A stretch of DNA of 64,000 bases from Methylomonas rhizoryzae (GTDB taxonomy: Bacteria; Pseudomonadota; Gammaproteobacteria; Methylococcales; Methylomonadaceae), in the NCBI RefSeq assembly GCF_008632455.1, contig NZ_CP043929.1, positions 3,224,001-3,288,000 on the forward strand, read 5' to 3'. Of this stretch, positions 31,464-40,974 are shown piece after piece. How positions within the stretch are numbered: the stretch's first letter is position 1; every line of letters begins with the position of its first letter. The notes beneath the pieces were generated by a model, which saw only the letters and a program-made list of their open reading frames with translations, did no database searches and was not told the DNA's origin. Position numbers and translations under genes: made by a program.

Positions 31464-34400
31464 TTTTAGGTCCTCAGCGGAAGAGAGAGCTTTGGCGTCT
31501 CCACGCGCCACCCTAAACCACGCCGCATACAAAGCTGGCAGGAAGAACACCGTTAGCACAGTTGCCACCGTCAGCCCGCCCATGATGGCGATGGCCTGCG
31601 GGCCGAAGAAATCGTTGCGCGATAACGGTATCATCGCCAGGATGGCCGCCGCCGCGGTCAGCATGATCGGCCGGAAACGCCGTACCGTCGATTCGACGAT
31701 GGCCGACCAAGTGTCGAGTCCCGACTGTTCGTCCTGATCGATTTGATCCACCAGAATCACCGAGTTACGCATGATCATGCCGGCCAGCGCCAGGATGCCG
31801 AGCAAGGCCACAAAACCGAACGGCGCCCGGAACAACAGCAAGGCAAAGGCCGCGCCGATCAATCCCAGCGGCGCGGTGCTAAACACCATGAAAGTCCTGG
31901 AAAGATTGTGCAACTGCATCATCAACAAGATCAGGGTGACGATCAGCACCAGCGGAATCCAGATCAGAATCGACTTCTGCGCGGTCACCGCGTCCTCCTT
32001 GGAACCGCCGGTTTCGATGAAATAGCCGACCGGCAAGCTGTCCTGTATGGATTTAAGTTTCGGGACGATTTCCGCCGCCACGTCCGGGGCCATTTTGCCG
32101 TCGGCCACATCGGCACGCACCGAGATGGCCGGGAAGCGGTTGCGCCGCCAACGCACGCCGTCTTCGAACACGGTCTCGAACTTGACGAACTGTGACAGCG
32201 AAACCGACTTGCCATTGTTGGTGCGGATCGCGACGTCCGGCAATTCGTCGGCGGCAGTGCGCAATTCAGGATTTGCCCGCCAGACGATGTCGATCAATTT
32301 ATCCTGCTCGCGCAATTGCCCAACCGGAATGCCGGCGTAATGCGCCTGCAAGGCTTGCGACAGGCTGGCCGTCGAAACGCCGAGCGCGCGGGCCTTATCC
32401 TGATCCAGGACCAAACGGAACGAAGGCATGCGGTCATGCCAGTCGTCGTTGATGTCCACGGTGCCGGGATGGTTACGCACGACGTCGGCCACCTGATCGG
32501 CAATGCCGCGCACGATACTGGGGTTTTCGCCGAGCACTCTGAACAGCAAGGGATAATCCATCGGCGGCCCAACATTGAGGCGCTTCACCCGGCCGCGGAC
32601 ATTCGGGAAATCTGTCTCAAGAATTTGCTGAACCCGCTGCATCACCCGTTCGCGCGCCTGGTTATCCTTGGTCATCACCACCAATTCGGCCAGATTGGTA
32701 TTCGCCAGTTGCTGCACGATCAACATGAAAAACCGCGGTGTGCCGCTGCCGATATAGCTGGCGACATGTTCCACGTCCTCCTCCTTGGCTAATAGCGCTT
32801 CCATCCGTTGGGCGGCGGCTTCGGTTTGTTCGAAGGCACTGCCTTCCGGCAGCCACAGGTCGACGATGACTTCCGGCCGGTTGGACAGCGGAAAGAACTG
32901 TTCCGGGACATGGGCTAACGCAACGACGCCGAGGCCGAACAAAGCCAGGGTGGCGACGATGACTTGCTTACGATGCGTCACGCAGGCATCCACCCAGCGG
33001 CGCAAGCGGTTGTAGAACGGCGTATCGAACAAGTCGTGAGCCGCTTGGTCGCCGTTGACATGCACCTTGAGGATCAAAAAGCCCAAATACGGAGTGAACA
33101 CCACCGCGCCTATCCAAGACAGTATCAGCGAAATGCCGACCACCTGGAAAATCGCCACGGTATATTCGCCGGCCGAGGATTGCGCCAGACCCACCGGCAG
33201 GAAACCGGCGATGGTGATCAAGGTGCCGGTCAGCATCGGAAAAGCGGTGGCCGTGTAAGCATAGGTCGCGGCGCGCATCCGGTCCCAGCCTTCTTCCAGC
33301 TTGCGGGCCATCATCTCGACGGCAATCATCGCATCGTCCACCAGCAGGCCCAGCGCCAGAATCAATGCGCCCAAGGAAATCCGTTGCAGGTCGATCCCGC
33401 ACAGCAGCATGACCAGCAAGGTGGCGGCCAGCACCAGCGGCACGGTTAGCGCCACCACGGACCCGGTACGCCAGCCCAGGCTTAAGAAACTGACCACCAA
33501 CACGGTGGCCAGGGCTTCGAAGAAAGTACGGCCGAATTCCGCCATCTGATTTTTAACCACATGGCCTTGATTGGCGACCGTCTCGACATCCATGCCTAAC
33601 GGCAACTCGGTTGTTACGCGGGCCAGCGTCTCGTCCAAGGCTTGCTCCAGATCGATAACGTTGCCTTTCTTGTTCATCGTCACGCCGAGACCAAGCGCCG
33701 GTTTGCCGTTGAAGCGCATTTTGAATTCCGCCGGATCGACATAGCCTCGCGTCACTTTGGCAAAGTCGCCGACCTTGAAGGTTCGATTAGCGATACGCAC
33801 CGCCATATTGGCAACGCTATGTTCCGAATCGAAGGAGCCGGTCAGGCGTATCGGCAGATTGCGTTGCGCGGAAAATACTGTGCCGGCCGGTGCCATGCCG
33901 TTCTGTGCTTGCAAAGCTTGGGCGACCGCCGAAGTATCCAGGCCCAATTCGGCCAGTTTCTTGTCGGAAAATTCGACGAAAATCTTTTCGTCCTGCACGC
34001 CAATCAAATCGATCTTCTCGACATCCTTGACCCGCAACAGCTGTTGGCGAACCGAATCGGCAGCCAATTTCAGGTCGGCATAACTGAAACCTTCGCCGGA
34101 AAAGGCGTAGATCAGGCTATAGGTATCGCCGAATTCGTCGTTGAAAAACGGCCCGATGCTGCCGGGCGGCAGTGTCATGCGGATGTCGTCGACCTTCTTG
34201 CGCACCTGATACCAAAGCGTAGGGATTTCCTTGGGCGGCGTATCTTCGCGCGGCGTGACGAAAATCACCGATTCGCCGGGTTTGGAATAACTGCGCAAGT
34301 AATCCAGGTCAGGCAGCTCCTGGATTTTCTTTTCCAGCCTATCGGTCAACTGCTGCTCCACTTCCAGCGCGGTGGCGCCGGGATAAAGAGTCTTGACCAC

Positions 34401-34544
34401 CATGATGCGGAAGGTGAACGGCGGATCTTCCTGCTGGCCCAAATTGTAATAGGCGAACATCCCGCCGAGCACTGTCAGTGCGAGCATAAAGCCGGTGAAG
34501 GAGCGGTGGTTAAGCACCCATTCGCTGAGGTTGAAGGCTTTCAT
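31431..34544 (-). CDS. RND efflux permease (AcrB/MexB superfamily)
   Basis: A 1037-residue proton-driven inner-membrane pump with about 12 membrane segments in two halves, each with a large periplasmic loop. The proton-relay acidic pair is present in LGLLVDDAMIAVEMM (TM4). Other family parts are YYNLGQQEDPPF at the N-terminus and LALAGMIMRNSVILVDQID in TM10-11. Its start overlaps the adaptor stop by 4 bases. The last residues (KAPLLEGEGLG) are encoded by the REP-type element rather than by typical RND sequence. The substrate is unknown; the linked TetR repressor suggests induction by a toxic compound. Confidence 0.95.
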   Translation of the reverse strand: MKAFNLSEWVLNHRSFTGFMLALTVLGGMFAYYNLGQQEDPPFTFRIMVVKTLYPGATALEVEQQLTDRLEKKIQELPDLDYLRSYSKPGESVIFVTPREDTPPKEIPTLWYQVRKKVDDIRMTLPPGSIGPFFNDEFGDTYSLIYAFSGEGFSYADLKLAADSVRQQLLRVKDVEKIDLIGVQDEKIFVEFSDKKLAELGLDTSAVAQALQAQNGMAPAGTVFSAQRNLPIRLTGSFDSEHSVANMAVRIANRTFKVGDFAKVTRGYVDPAEFKMRFNGKPALGLGVTMNKKGNVIDLEQALDETLARVTTELPLGMDVETVANQGHVVKNQMAEFGRTFFEALATVLVVSFLSLGWRTGSVVALTVPLVLAATLLVMLLCGIDLQRISLGALILALGLLVDDAMIAVEMMARKLEEGWDRMRAATYAYTATAFPMLTGTLITIAGFLPVGLAQSSAGEYTVAIFQVVGISLILSWIGAVVFTPYLGFLILKVHVNGDQAAHDLFDTPFYNRLRRWVDACVTHRKQVIVATLALFGLGVVALAHVPEQFFPLSNRPEVIVDLWLPEGSAFEQTEAAAQRMEALLAKEEDVEHVASYIGSGTPRFFMLIVQQLANTNLAELVVMTKDNQARERVMQRVQQILETDFPNVRGRVKRLNVGPPMDYPLLFRVLGENPSIVRGIADQVADVVRNHPGTVDINDDWHDRMPSFRLVLDQDKARALGVSTASLSQALQAHYAGIPVGQLREQDKLIDIVWRANPELRTAADELPDVAIRTNNGKSVSLSQFVKFETVFEDGVRWRRNRFPAISVRADVADGKMAPDVAAEIVPKLKSIQDSLPVGYFIETGGSKEDAVTAQKSILIWIPLVLIVTLILLMMQLHNLSRTFMVFSTAPLGLIGAAFALLLFRAPFGFVALLGILALAGMIMRNSVILVDQIDQDEQSGLDTWSAIVESTVRRFRPIMLTAAAAILAMIPLSRNDFFGPQAIAIMGGLTVATVLTVFFLPALYAAWFRVARGDAKALSSAEDLKAPLLEGEGLG

Positions 34545-35704
34545 AGAGATCCCTCTTTAGCCGGTGCATTTTCTGCCGGCAAGCGGACAGACTGGCCCTC
34601 GGCCAGACGCTGGACGCCGGCGCTGACCAGCAATTGGCCGGCGGCGACTCCCTCGACGGCAATGCGTTCTCCGGCCAGCGTTTCGCCCAGCTTAACCGGC
34701 ACGGATTTGACCGTGGCCGCCTGCTCGTCGACCAACCAAACTAAAGGATGGTCGGTCTGGTTTTGCGGGGTATAGACGGCGGAAAGCGGGATGGCGATGC
34801 CGGAAGCGGTATTCGCCGCGAGTTGAACCGTCGCCGTCATGCCTAATTGCGCGGCATCCAGACCTTCCAGCAAAGTCGCCTTGATGCGATAGGTGCGGCT
34901 AATCGGATCGGCGGCCGAAGCGATTTCGCGAATTTTGGCCTTGAGCCGCCGGTTGTCGTCAGACCACAACGACACATTAACGGTTTGTTGGCGCTGGATT
35001 TCTTGTAGGCGATGCTCGGGTACGTCGAAATGAATTTCCTTTTCGTCCAGCTGGGCCAGCGTTACTACGGCCTGACCAGCGGCCAGCACTTGTCCGGCCT
35101 CGACAGCCAGCGCCGTGACCACGCCGTCGCGGTCGGCATGCAGCTCTGTATAGTTCAATTGGTTAAGCGCCTCAGCCAATTGCGCTTCCAGCGCCGCCGT
35201 TCGTTCCCGCGCCGTGGTATAAGCGGTTTCATGACGTTCGAACTCCGGCGGACTGATGACTTGCTGAGCTAGCAGCTCGTGGTATCTCGCCAAGTCGCCG
35301 CGCAAGAAATTGCTGTCGGCCTGCGCGGCAGCCAGCTGAGCCTTAAGGCTTTGAACTGCGAGGCGGTAATCGTTGCCGTCCAGTATTGCCAGCACTTGGC
35401 CTTTACGTACCTGGTCGCCAATATCAACTTTCCGCTCCAGCAGTTTGCCGGCCACCCGGAAGGATAACGGCGTCTCGATTCTTGCCCTAACTTCCCCGGC
35501 AAAACTTCTAACACCAGAAACGGCGTTTCCTTCGATTCGAAATACTTTTACCGGGCGGGCAACCGATTGCGGTGTTTTGTTCTGGTCGCTGCAGCCGATA
35601 CTTAGTGTCAGCAGCACTCCTGACAGGAGCCAGCCTTTACTTGCGAGTCGGAATTGCAGCCGGCCAGAACGGGTGGTCATTAACAGACTTTTGGGTTTCG
35701 CCAT
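34541..35704 (-). CDS. RND periplasmic adaptor lipoprotein (HlyD/MFP family)
   Basis: A 387-residue adaptor. The start at 35704 has AAGGAGG 7 bases upstream. A lipoprotein signal ends in LTLSIGCSDQ. A lipoyl-type half (KVDIGDQVRKGQVLAILDG), a helical hairpin (about 110-180, QLAAAQADSN to LAEALNQLNY) and beta-barrel parts (DAAQLGMTATVQLA) follow in the usual order. It bridges the RND permease to the OprM-type channel. It lies 44 bp after the TetR gene and overlaps the permease gene by 4 bp. Confidence 0.93.
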   Translation of the reverse strand: MAKPKSLLMTTRSGRLQFRLASKGWLLSGVLLTLSIGCSDQNKTPQSVARPVKVFRIEGNAVSGVRSFAGEVRARIETPLSFRVAGKLLERKVDIGDQVRKGQVLAILDGNDYRLAVQSLKAQLAAAQADSNFLRGDLARYHELLAQQVISPPEFERHETAYTTARERTAALEAQLAEALNQLNYTELHADRDGVVTALAVEAGQVLAAGQAVVTLAQLDEKEIHFDVPEHRLQEIQRQQTVNVSLWSDDNRRLKAKIREIASAADPISRTYRIKATLLEGLDAAQLGMTATVQLAANTASGIAIPLSAVYTPQNQTDHPLVWLVDEQAATVKSVPVKLGETLAGERIAVEGVAAGQLLVSAGVQRLAEGQSVRLPAENAPAKEGSL

Positions 35705-35748
35705 GTGGCTTCCTCCTTCGGTAAAAGGTTCGGTCATATTTGGAATAA

Positions 35749-36351
35749 TCATTCGATGCTGTTTGCTATCAGTATCTCGGCGGCCAATTTGGCATCATCG
35801 GCCGCGCCGGAATGGCGCTGCAATTGTTCGGATACAGTGGCGCCTTTAAACAAAGCACAGAGTTGCCCGGCCAGCCGTTCCGGACACCGCGCTCCGGCTT
35901 GTGTGGCCAAATCGGTCATATAACTTCGAAACTTGCGGTAAAACGCAGCGGATACTTGATGCACCGCATGGCTTTGCTCGGGAAATTCCACAGCCGCCTT
36001 GATCAACGGGCAACCCCGAAAATCAGGGCTGGTCAACCACGCGCTATGGACATCAAAACTTGCCGATAGCTTGTCTTTCGGGGTCTGCGCTTTTTGCTCA
36101 ATTTGTTCGACAAACCAAGTCCAAAATTCGACATCGCGTGTTTGCAGATAATCGACAATCAACGCCTCCTTGGACGAGAAATGGTGGTATAGAGTCATCT
36201 TGGTGGTGTCCGCCAATTTAACGATGCTATTGATGCCGGTAGCTCTAATGCCCTGAGTGGAAAAGAGCACTTTCGCCGCCAACAAGATTCGTTCGCGCGC
36301 AATTGGGGAGTTAATAGGCATCGTCACTGATGGCTCCGAATAATTGGCCAT
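35749..36351 (-). CDS. TetR-family repressor
   Basis: A 200-residue regulator. The N-terminal helix-turn-helix (ARERILLAAKVLFSTQGIRA, then KLADTTKMTLYHHFSSKEAL) is typical; the rest is the helical ligand-binding domain, with Cys in FRGCPLIKAA as in several multidrug-responsive members. The ATG at 36351 overlaps the thioesterase stop (TGATG), so translation is coupled. It probably controls this efflux operon by a ligand-released block. Confidence 0.92.
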   Translation of the reverse strand: MANYSEPSVTMPINSPIARERILLAAKVLFSTQGIRATGINSIVKLADTTKMTLYHHFSSKEALIVDYLQTRDVEFWTWFVEQIEQKAQTPKDKLSASFDVHSAWLTSPDFRGCPLIKAAVEFPEQSHAVHQVSAAFYRKFRSYMTDLATQAGARCPERLAGQLCALFKGATVSEQLQRHSGAADDAKLAAEILIANSIE

Positions 36352-36749
36352 CAATTAGCCTCGCGCCCGAATATCAATAATGTTGATGTCGCCGAGGCAT
36401 AGAGCCGACCTTCGGCGTCGATAAGGCAAGCTTCGGCAAAGGCTGCTCGCTTCCCTAGTGACAGAACGTTGCCCTCCGCCCTAAGCAAGCCCGTATTCTT
36501 GGTTATTGTCTTGTGGTATGAAATTTTCAGCTCCAAGGTAATATAGGCTTGTAGCTCGGTTAGTTTGGAATGAACGGCACAGCCGCAGGCGGAATCCAGC
36601 AAGGTGGCCGCATAGCCGCCGTGAACGGTACCTAGGGGGCTATAAGCATGTTCGCGGGGCTTACCAGCAAAGACAGCTTTGCCAAAGTCAACTTCCACCA
36701 GCTCGAAATCCAGCGACACCAAAATTCCCGGCATCCGCCCACAGGCCAT
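36351..36749 (-). CDS. PaaI-family hotdog thioesterase
   Basis: A 132-residue single hotdog domain. The signature GTVHGGYAATLLDSACGCAV includes the conserved HGG and the acidic catalytic Asp further on. Such enzymes hydrolyse acyl- or aryl-CoA thioesters. The ATG at 36749 has only a weak ribosome site; a second ATG at 36734 is possible. Coupling to the TetR gene suggests the enzyme belongs to the efflux/detoxification operon. The substrate is unknown. Confidence 0.85.
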   Translation of the reverse strand: MACGRMPGILVSLDFELVEVDFGKAVFAGKPREHAYSPLGTVHGGYAATLLDSACGCAVHSKLTELQAYITLELKISYHKTITKNTGLLRAEGNVLSLGKRAAFAEACLIDAEGRLYASATSTLLIFGREAN

Positions 36750-36892
36750 CAGGGCAACCCATTGAGTCCGGTGCCGGTTTTCTTGACGAGATTCACCTTA
36801 GTGTCGCTCCTTCCCATACGAGGTTGATCACGGGATACATTGTCGTCATGGAATTCTTCGATAACTGAGTCATGTCCCTATCCGTCCTTAAT

Positions 36893-37708
36893 TCAGGCTA
36901 TCGGCAGCTGGTTAAACTTGCGCAAACTCTTGTCTACCAAGGCTTCCGGCATGAATCGGCGCAGGAAACGCACTTGGCTGGCTTGTTTTCCGGCGGTATA
37001 CCGTCTTTTGGGAACCGCGGCAGTCGCGGCTTTCAACACCGTATCAGCCACCACCTCCGGGGCATCGCCCGCATTCACCCCATTGCGCATCAGCGCTGCC
37101 ATGCCGGCACGTACCGCGTCATAGACCGCAAGCGGTTGATCGGGCTTGGTTAAACTGGCTTCGAACGCGGTGCGGGTAAACGCCGGTTCAACCAGTACGA
37201 CGCGGATGCCGAAGGTGCGCAGTTCGTGGTCCAGCGATTCGGAATAACCTTCAACCGCATGCTTGGTCGCCGCATACAGCGCGTTGTAAGGCGCCGGGAT
37301 CAAGCCCATTACCGAACTAATATTGACGATCCTACCTTTTCCTTGGTTGCGCATGGTCGGCAACACGGCATTGGTCACGCGGGTGATGCCGAACAGGTTG
37401 ACATCGAACAAGGCCTGAGCCTGCGCGGTGGACGACTCTTCCGCCCCGCCCAGCAAGCCGACGCCGGCATTGTTGACCAGAAGATCTATGCGGCCGGCCT
37501 GTTGCACTACCTCGGCTACCGTGGTCTTTACCGACCCTTCGTCGGTCACGTCGCAGGCCAGCATCGTGATACCGTCAATGTCTGCAAGCACCTTGCGGCT
37601 GGTTCCGAACACTCGGTAACCGGCTTGTTGCAGGGCCTTGGCCGTTACCAACCCAATGCCAGAGGATGCGCCGGTGATCAGGGCTACAGCGTGGTCTTTA
37701 TTGCTCAT
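36893..37708 (-). CDS. Short-chain dehydrogenase/reductase
   Basis: A 271-residue classical SDR with the nucleotide-binding GASSGIGLVTAKAL, the NNAGVG structural motif, catalytic Ser in NISSVMG and the YAATK active-site motif. The Arg in GTSRKV after beta-2 suggests NADP(H) preference. It is divergent from hxlR and 143 bp upstream of the thioesterase gene on the same strand. Many SDR genes beside HxlR regulators are induced by quinones or aldehydes, so a detoxifying reductase is likely (inference). Confidence 0.92.
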   Translation of the reverse strand: MSNKDHAVALITGASSGIGLVTAKALQQAGYRVFGTSRKVLADIDGITMLACDVTDEGSVKTTVAEVVQQAGRIDLLVNNAGVGLLGGAEESSTAQAQALFDVNLFGITRVTNAVLPTMRNQGKGRIVNISSVMGLIPAPYNALYAATKHAVEGYSESLDHELRTFGIRVVLVEPAFTRTAFEASLTKPDQPLAVYDAVRAGMAALMRNGVNAGDAPEVVADTVLKAATAAVPKRRYTAGKQASQVRFLRRFMPEALVDKSLRKFNQLPIA

Positions 37709-37748
37709 ATCGAATCTCCTTGTGAGGGTGGATAGTCTGTCGACTAAG

Positions 37749-37793
37749 TGTTACTATCATTTCGAAACTAATGTTACTATCAATTTGAAACCA
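37749..37793. promoter_or_regulatory. Tandem direct repeat, likely HxlR operator
   Basis: TGTTACTATCATTTCGAAAC at 37749 and TGTTACTATCAATTTGAAAC at 37772 are near-identical direct repeats with 23-bp periodicity, about two helical turns. They lie between the divergent SDR and hxlR genes, overlapping where the promoters should be. A dimeric winged-helix regulator bound twice on one face would fit. Confidence 0.7.
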
Positions 37794-37811
37794 AGTCACT
37801 ACTAAAAACGT

Positions 37812-38255
37812 ATGAACGATAAAAATAATTGCGCCGACCCTTGTCCGATCGCTCGCTGTCTGGCTTTTCTCGGCGACGCCTGGAGTCTGTTGATAATGCG
37901 GGACGCCCATATTGGCCTGACCCGCTTCGATCAATTTCGAAAAAGCCTGGGCATCGCGCCGACGATATTGACGCGGCGCTTGGCTACATTGACGGAGGAA
38001 GGTATGCTGGAAAAGCGGCTTTATTCGGAGCGTCCGCCGCGAGAAGAGTATCTGTTGACGGCCGCCGGCCGCGATTTTCTGCCGGTGCTGGTGATGATAG
38101 GCGCCTGGGGACACCGGTATCGCGGCGAAGGTCCGTTGGTGCGCATCCAGGACGTTGAAACGGGAGAGGATATTAAACCGGTCGCTATCGACGAGGTAAC
38201 GGGGGCAAAGATTGGGACTCGCCCGCTACGCTTTGTGTTGCCGAATGACGTCTGA
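37812..38255 (+). CDS. HxlR-family transcriptional regulator
   Basis: A 147-residue winged-helix protein of the MarR-like HxlR family: CPIARCLAFLGDAWSLLIMRDA, then the recognition region GIAPTILTRRLATLTEEGML and the wing RPPREEYLLT. Three Cys cluster near the N-terminus (positions 7, 11 and 16), the region where redox/aldehyde-sensing relatives have their reactive Cys. It is divergent from the SDR gene, with a tandem repeat between them, so it most likely controls itself and the SDR. Confidence 0.93.
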   Translation: MNDKNNCADPCPIARCLAFLGDAWSLLIMRDAHIGLTRFDQFRKSLGIAPTILTRRLATLTEEGMLEKRLYSERPPREEYLLTAAGRDFLPVLVMIGAWGHRYRGEGPLVRIQDVETGEDIKPVAIDEVTGAKIGTRPLRFVLPNDV

Positions 38256-38685
38256 TGATAGCCCTTCCGGCTCAACCCACATAAATTGGTGAACTCGGCA
38301 TGAGTTTTACAACCGAGATAATCCAGTTTGTACTCGATAAGTTATTGAAAATATTGCAATCGAATTTAAAGCCAATATTTCGGCAGCAATCCGGTAATGT
38401 CAAAAGTTACAGAGAGATAGCGGGACAAATTATGCTTTGGGTTAATGACCCGCACATTCACTCGCCTCAAGCAATTTTTCTCCTCCAACCGGCTTCAACC
38501 GGATTTCCGCTACTGGATAGACTTTATCTATCGCACCGATACAGACAATCAAATTTCCATACCTGTAGCGGACAACTAAACTAGCCGACAGACGGGACGG
38601 GAGTGATGCAGCTTAAGGCATCACGGATCAACTACTACACACTCGGCCCGCCCCGCTCTGCCATCATCGCCAGGAGGACACCGCC
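38256..38685. other. 430 bp spacer with possible 44-residue reading frame
   Basis: No gene is well supported. An open frame at 38445-38579 (plus) has a plausible composition, with FRYWIDFIYRTDTDNQ near its end, but a weak ribosome site. A 94-residue frame at 38300-38584 overlaps it in another phase and looks non-protein. The right end holds the promoter and a strong AGGAGG site for the peroxidase gene. Confidence 0.3.
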
Positions 38686-39888
38686 ATGCACAAACTCTCG
38701 CCCTTACCGATAGTGGTTGCCGCCGCCATCGGGGCCTGCAGCCAAACACCGCAATCCGTTACGACCAGAGCGCCAGCTGCAAAAGCCGTTACGGCCGCCG
38801 CCGGCTCCGGCAACCCGTTACTCGGCCTGCCGCACGTGCCGATACCGGCCGACAACCCGCAAACGCCGGCCAAAATTGCCCTAGGCGACAAGCTATTTCA
38901 CGACAAACGCTTTTCCATCGACGGCACGGTCGCCTGTTCCAATTGTCACGACGACGGTAAGGCCTTCACCGACAATCTGCCGGTCTCTGTCGGCCACCAC
39001 GGCTTGACCGGTACCCGCAATGCCCCGACCGTCATCAACGCGGCGTTTTACCAATCGCAATTCTGGGACGGCCGCGAGCCGAATCTGGAAAGCCAATCCA
39101 AGCAACCTTTCGTCAACCCGGTGGAAGGCGGCCTGCCCAACCACGAGACGATTTTACACATCGTGCGTAACGACCCGGACTATCGAACCGCGTTTAACGC
39201 GGTGTTTCAAGTCGCCGGGGACAACTTGAACATGGAACACGTCGCCAAAGCCATCGCCAGCTTCGAACGCAGCATCGTGGCCGGCGATTCGCCGTTCGAC
39301 CTGTACTACTTCAAAGGTGAGCGGACGGCATTAACCGAATCGCAACAACGCGGCTTCAACGTATTCTTATCCGAGGGCCGTTGCGTTTCCTGCCACCTGA
39401 TCGAACAAGACCAAGCCCTCTTCACCGACAGCCGCTTTCACAATATCGGGGTCGGCATCAATGCGGTGCAACAAGACGTACCGCGCTTGGCTTCGGCATT
39501 TCTAGCCGCCAAAGCCCAAGGCGGCGACGTCGACCAAATGGTGTTAACCGACAAAAAATCTTCGGAGCTGGGCCGATTCGCGGTCACCGACCACATCAGC
39601 GAGATCGGCGCCTTCAAAACGCCCACCCTGCGCAACATCGCCCTGACCGCACCGTACATGCACGACGGCAGTTTGAAAACCCTGAAAGAGGTGGTGATGC
39701 ATTACAACAACGGCGGCGTCACCCCGGCCGGTGCCATTCCGAATGCCCACTTAAGCGGCGGCATACGGCCGTTGAATCTGAGCGACGCACAAATCGACGA
39801 TCTGGTGGCCTTCTTGGAAAGCCTGACCAGCGCGCAATACGCCAAGCTAGAACCCGCCACCGTTCAACCGGGAGACAACCATGAGTAA
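38686..39888 (+). CDS. Di-haem cytochrome c peroxidase (CcpA/MauG superfamily)
   Basis: A 400-residue exported protein. Signal sequence with a lipobox-like AAIGACSQ suggests lipid attachment. Two haem-binding CxxCH sites are seen: VACSNCHDDG (about residue 86) and GRCVSCHLIE (about 231), the arrangement of bacterial di-haem peroxidases. The region FKTPTLRNIALTAPYMHDG holds the conserved MauG/CCP C-terminal block. AGGAGG lies 8 bases before the ATG. Family enzymes reduce H2O2 with electrons from small cytochromes or azurins. It is followed, with 8 bp overlap, by a Tat-exported phosphoesterase and then a small cytochrome c that could be the donor. Confidence 0.92.
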   Translation: MHKLSPLPIVVAAAIGACSQTPQSVTTRAPAAKAVTAAAGSGNPLLGLPHVPIPADNPQTPAKIALGDKLFHDKRFSIDGTVACSNCHDDGKAFTDNLPVSVGHHGLTGTRNAPTVINAAFYQSQFWDGREPNLESQSKQPFVNPVEGGLPNHETILHIVRNDPDYRTAFNAVFQVAGDNLNMEHVAKAIASFERSIVAGDSPFDLYYFKGERTALTESQQRGFNVFLSEGRCVSCHLIEQDQALFTDSRFHNIGVGINAVQQDVPRLASAFLAAKAQGGDVDQMVLTDKKSSELGRFAVTDHISEIGAFKTPTLRNIALTAPYMHDGSLKTLKEVVMHYNNGGVTPAGAIPNAHLSGGIRPLNLSDAQIDDLVAFLESLTSAQYAKLEPATVQPGDNHE

Positions 39889-40957
39889 TATCGACCGCAG
39901 CCGACGCAACTTTCTGAAAACCGGCGGGGCACTGGCGCTGGGCAGCACCTTGCCTATCGGCCTGGTGGAATTGGCCTTCGCCGAACCGGCGCAAAACTTC
40001 AGCTTCGCTTACATTTCCGACGCCCATATTCAGCACATCAAAGGCAACCGCTTCGTGCGCAATTGGGACATGGGCCTGAAGCGGGCGGTAGCCGAGGTCA
40101 ATCTGCTGACGCCTAAGCCCGATTTCGTGATGTTCGGCGGCGATTTGGCACAGCTAGGTTCCAAACCGGAACTGGACCACGGCGCCGAAATGTTGTCGGC
40201 CCTACAACTGCCGGTGAAATACGTGATGGGCGAACACGACTACTACCTGGACTTGGGCGCGTACTGGGAACAGTTGTTCGGGCCGCAGTATTACAGCTTC
40301 GAGCACAAAGGCGTGCATTTCATCGTATTGAACAGCATCCGCACCTACGACGACTGGACTTACCACCGCTGGCCCAGCGCCGAACAACGCATGCTGGAAA
40401 TGGCCAGTCTGGACAACCCCAACGGCTCGCCGTTCATGGTCGGAGACGAACAACGAGTTTGGCTGAAAGCCGATCTGGCCAAGGTTGATAAAACCACGCC
40501 CATCGTGGTGTTCTCGCACTCGCCGCTGCAAAAAATCTATAAAGGCTGGAATTTCTGGACCGAAGACGCCGAACAGATCCAAGCGCTGCTCAAACCCTTC
40601 AAAAAAGTCTCGGTGATATACGGCCACGTACACCAGATACAGTACAACCAAATCGGCAACATCAGCTTCAACTCGGTGATGGCCACCGCCTGGCCGTGGC
40701 CGTATCCGGCCAGCTATGCCCAGGCCGAGCAATACCTACCCAAGTTGACCGTCCCCATGAACCGGGCCGACCCCTTTTTCGAGCGCGACGCCACCGGTTG
40801 GCAATTCATTAATGTCGGCAGCGGCAACGTCGATCTGAATTTTACCTTGTACGACAATCGAGACCGGGTGGTGCGTTTCGATACCCTGAAAAAACAACCG
40901 CAAGACCGCGACTATCAAGCCGAAAGCGCGCGCATCGACCCGCAACGCCATTACTAA
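39881..40957 (+). CDS. Tat-exported calcineurin-like metallophosphoesterase
   Basis: A 358-residue protein with a twin-arginine signal (SRRNFLKTGG, cleavage near AFA at about residue 35). Metallophosphoesterase blocks in order: SDAHIQH, FGGDLAQ, GEHDYY, FSHSPL and YGHVHQ. The third block normally reads GNH(E/D); here Asn is replaced by Glu, changing a metal ligand that also contacts substrate. Folding in the cytoplasm before export suggests a bound metal. The substrate is unknown. It overlaps the peroxidase gene by 8 bp and precedes a cytochrome c gene by 17 bp. Confidence 0.9.
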   Translation: MSNIDRSRRNFLKTGGALALGSTLPIGLVELAFAEPAQNFSFAYISDAHIQHIKGNRFVRNWDMGLKRAVAEVNLLTPKPDFVMFGGDLAQLGSKPELDHGAEMLSALQLPVKYVMGEHDYYLDLGAYWEQLFGPQYYSFEHKGVHFIVLNSIRTYDDWTYHRWPSAEQRMLEMASLDNPNGSPFMVGDEQRVWLKADLAKVDKTTPIVVFSHSPLQKIYKGWNFWTEDAEQIQALLKPFKKVSVIYGHVHQIQYNQIGNISFNSVMATAWPWPYPASYAQAEQYLPKLTVPMNRADPFFERDATGWQFINVGSGNVDLNFTLYDNRDRVVRFDTLKKQPQDRDYQAESARIDPQRHY

Positions 40958-40974
40958 CCGCAGAGGAGAAGCTC

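Noticed and set aside
38300..38584. 94-residue open frame after hxlR
   Set aside because: No ribosome site, composition unlike neighbouring proteins, and another frame in the same place looks more protein-like; neither is firm.
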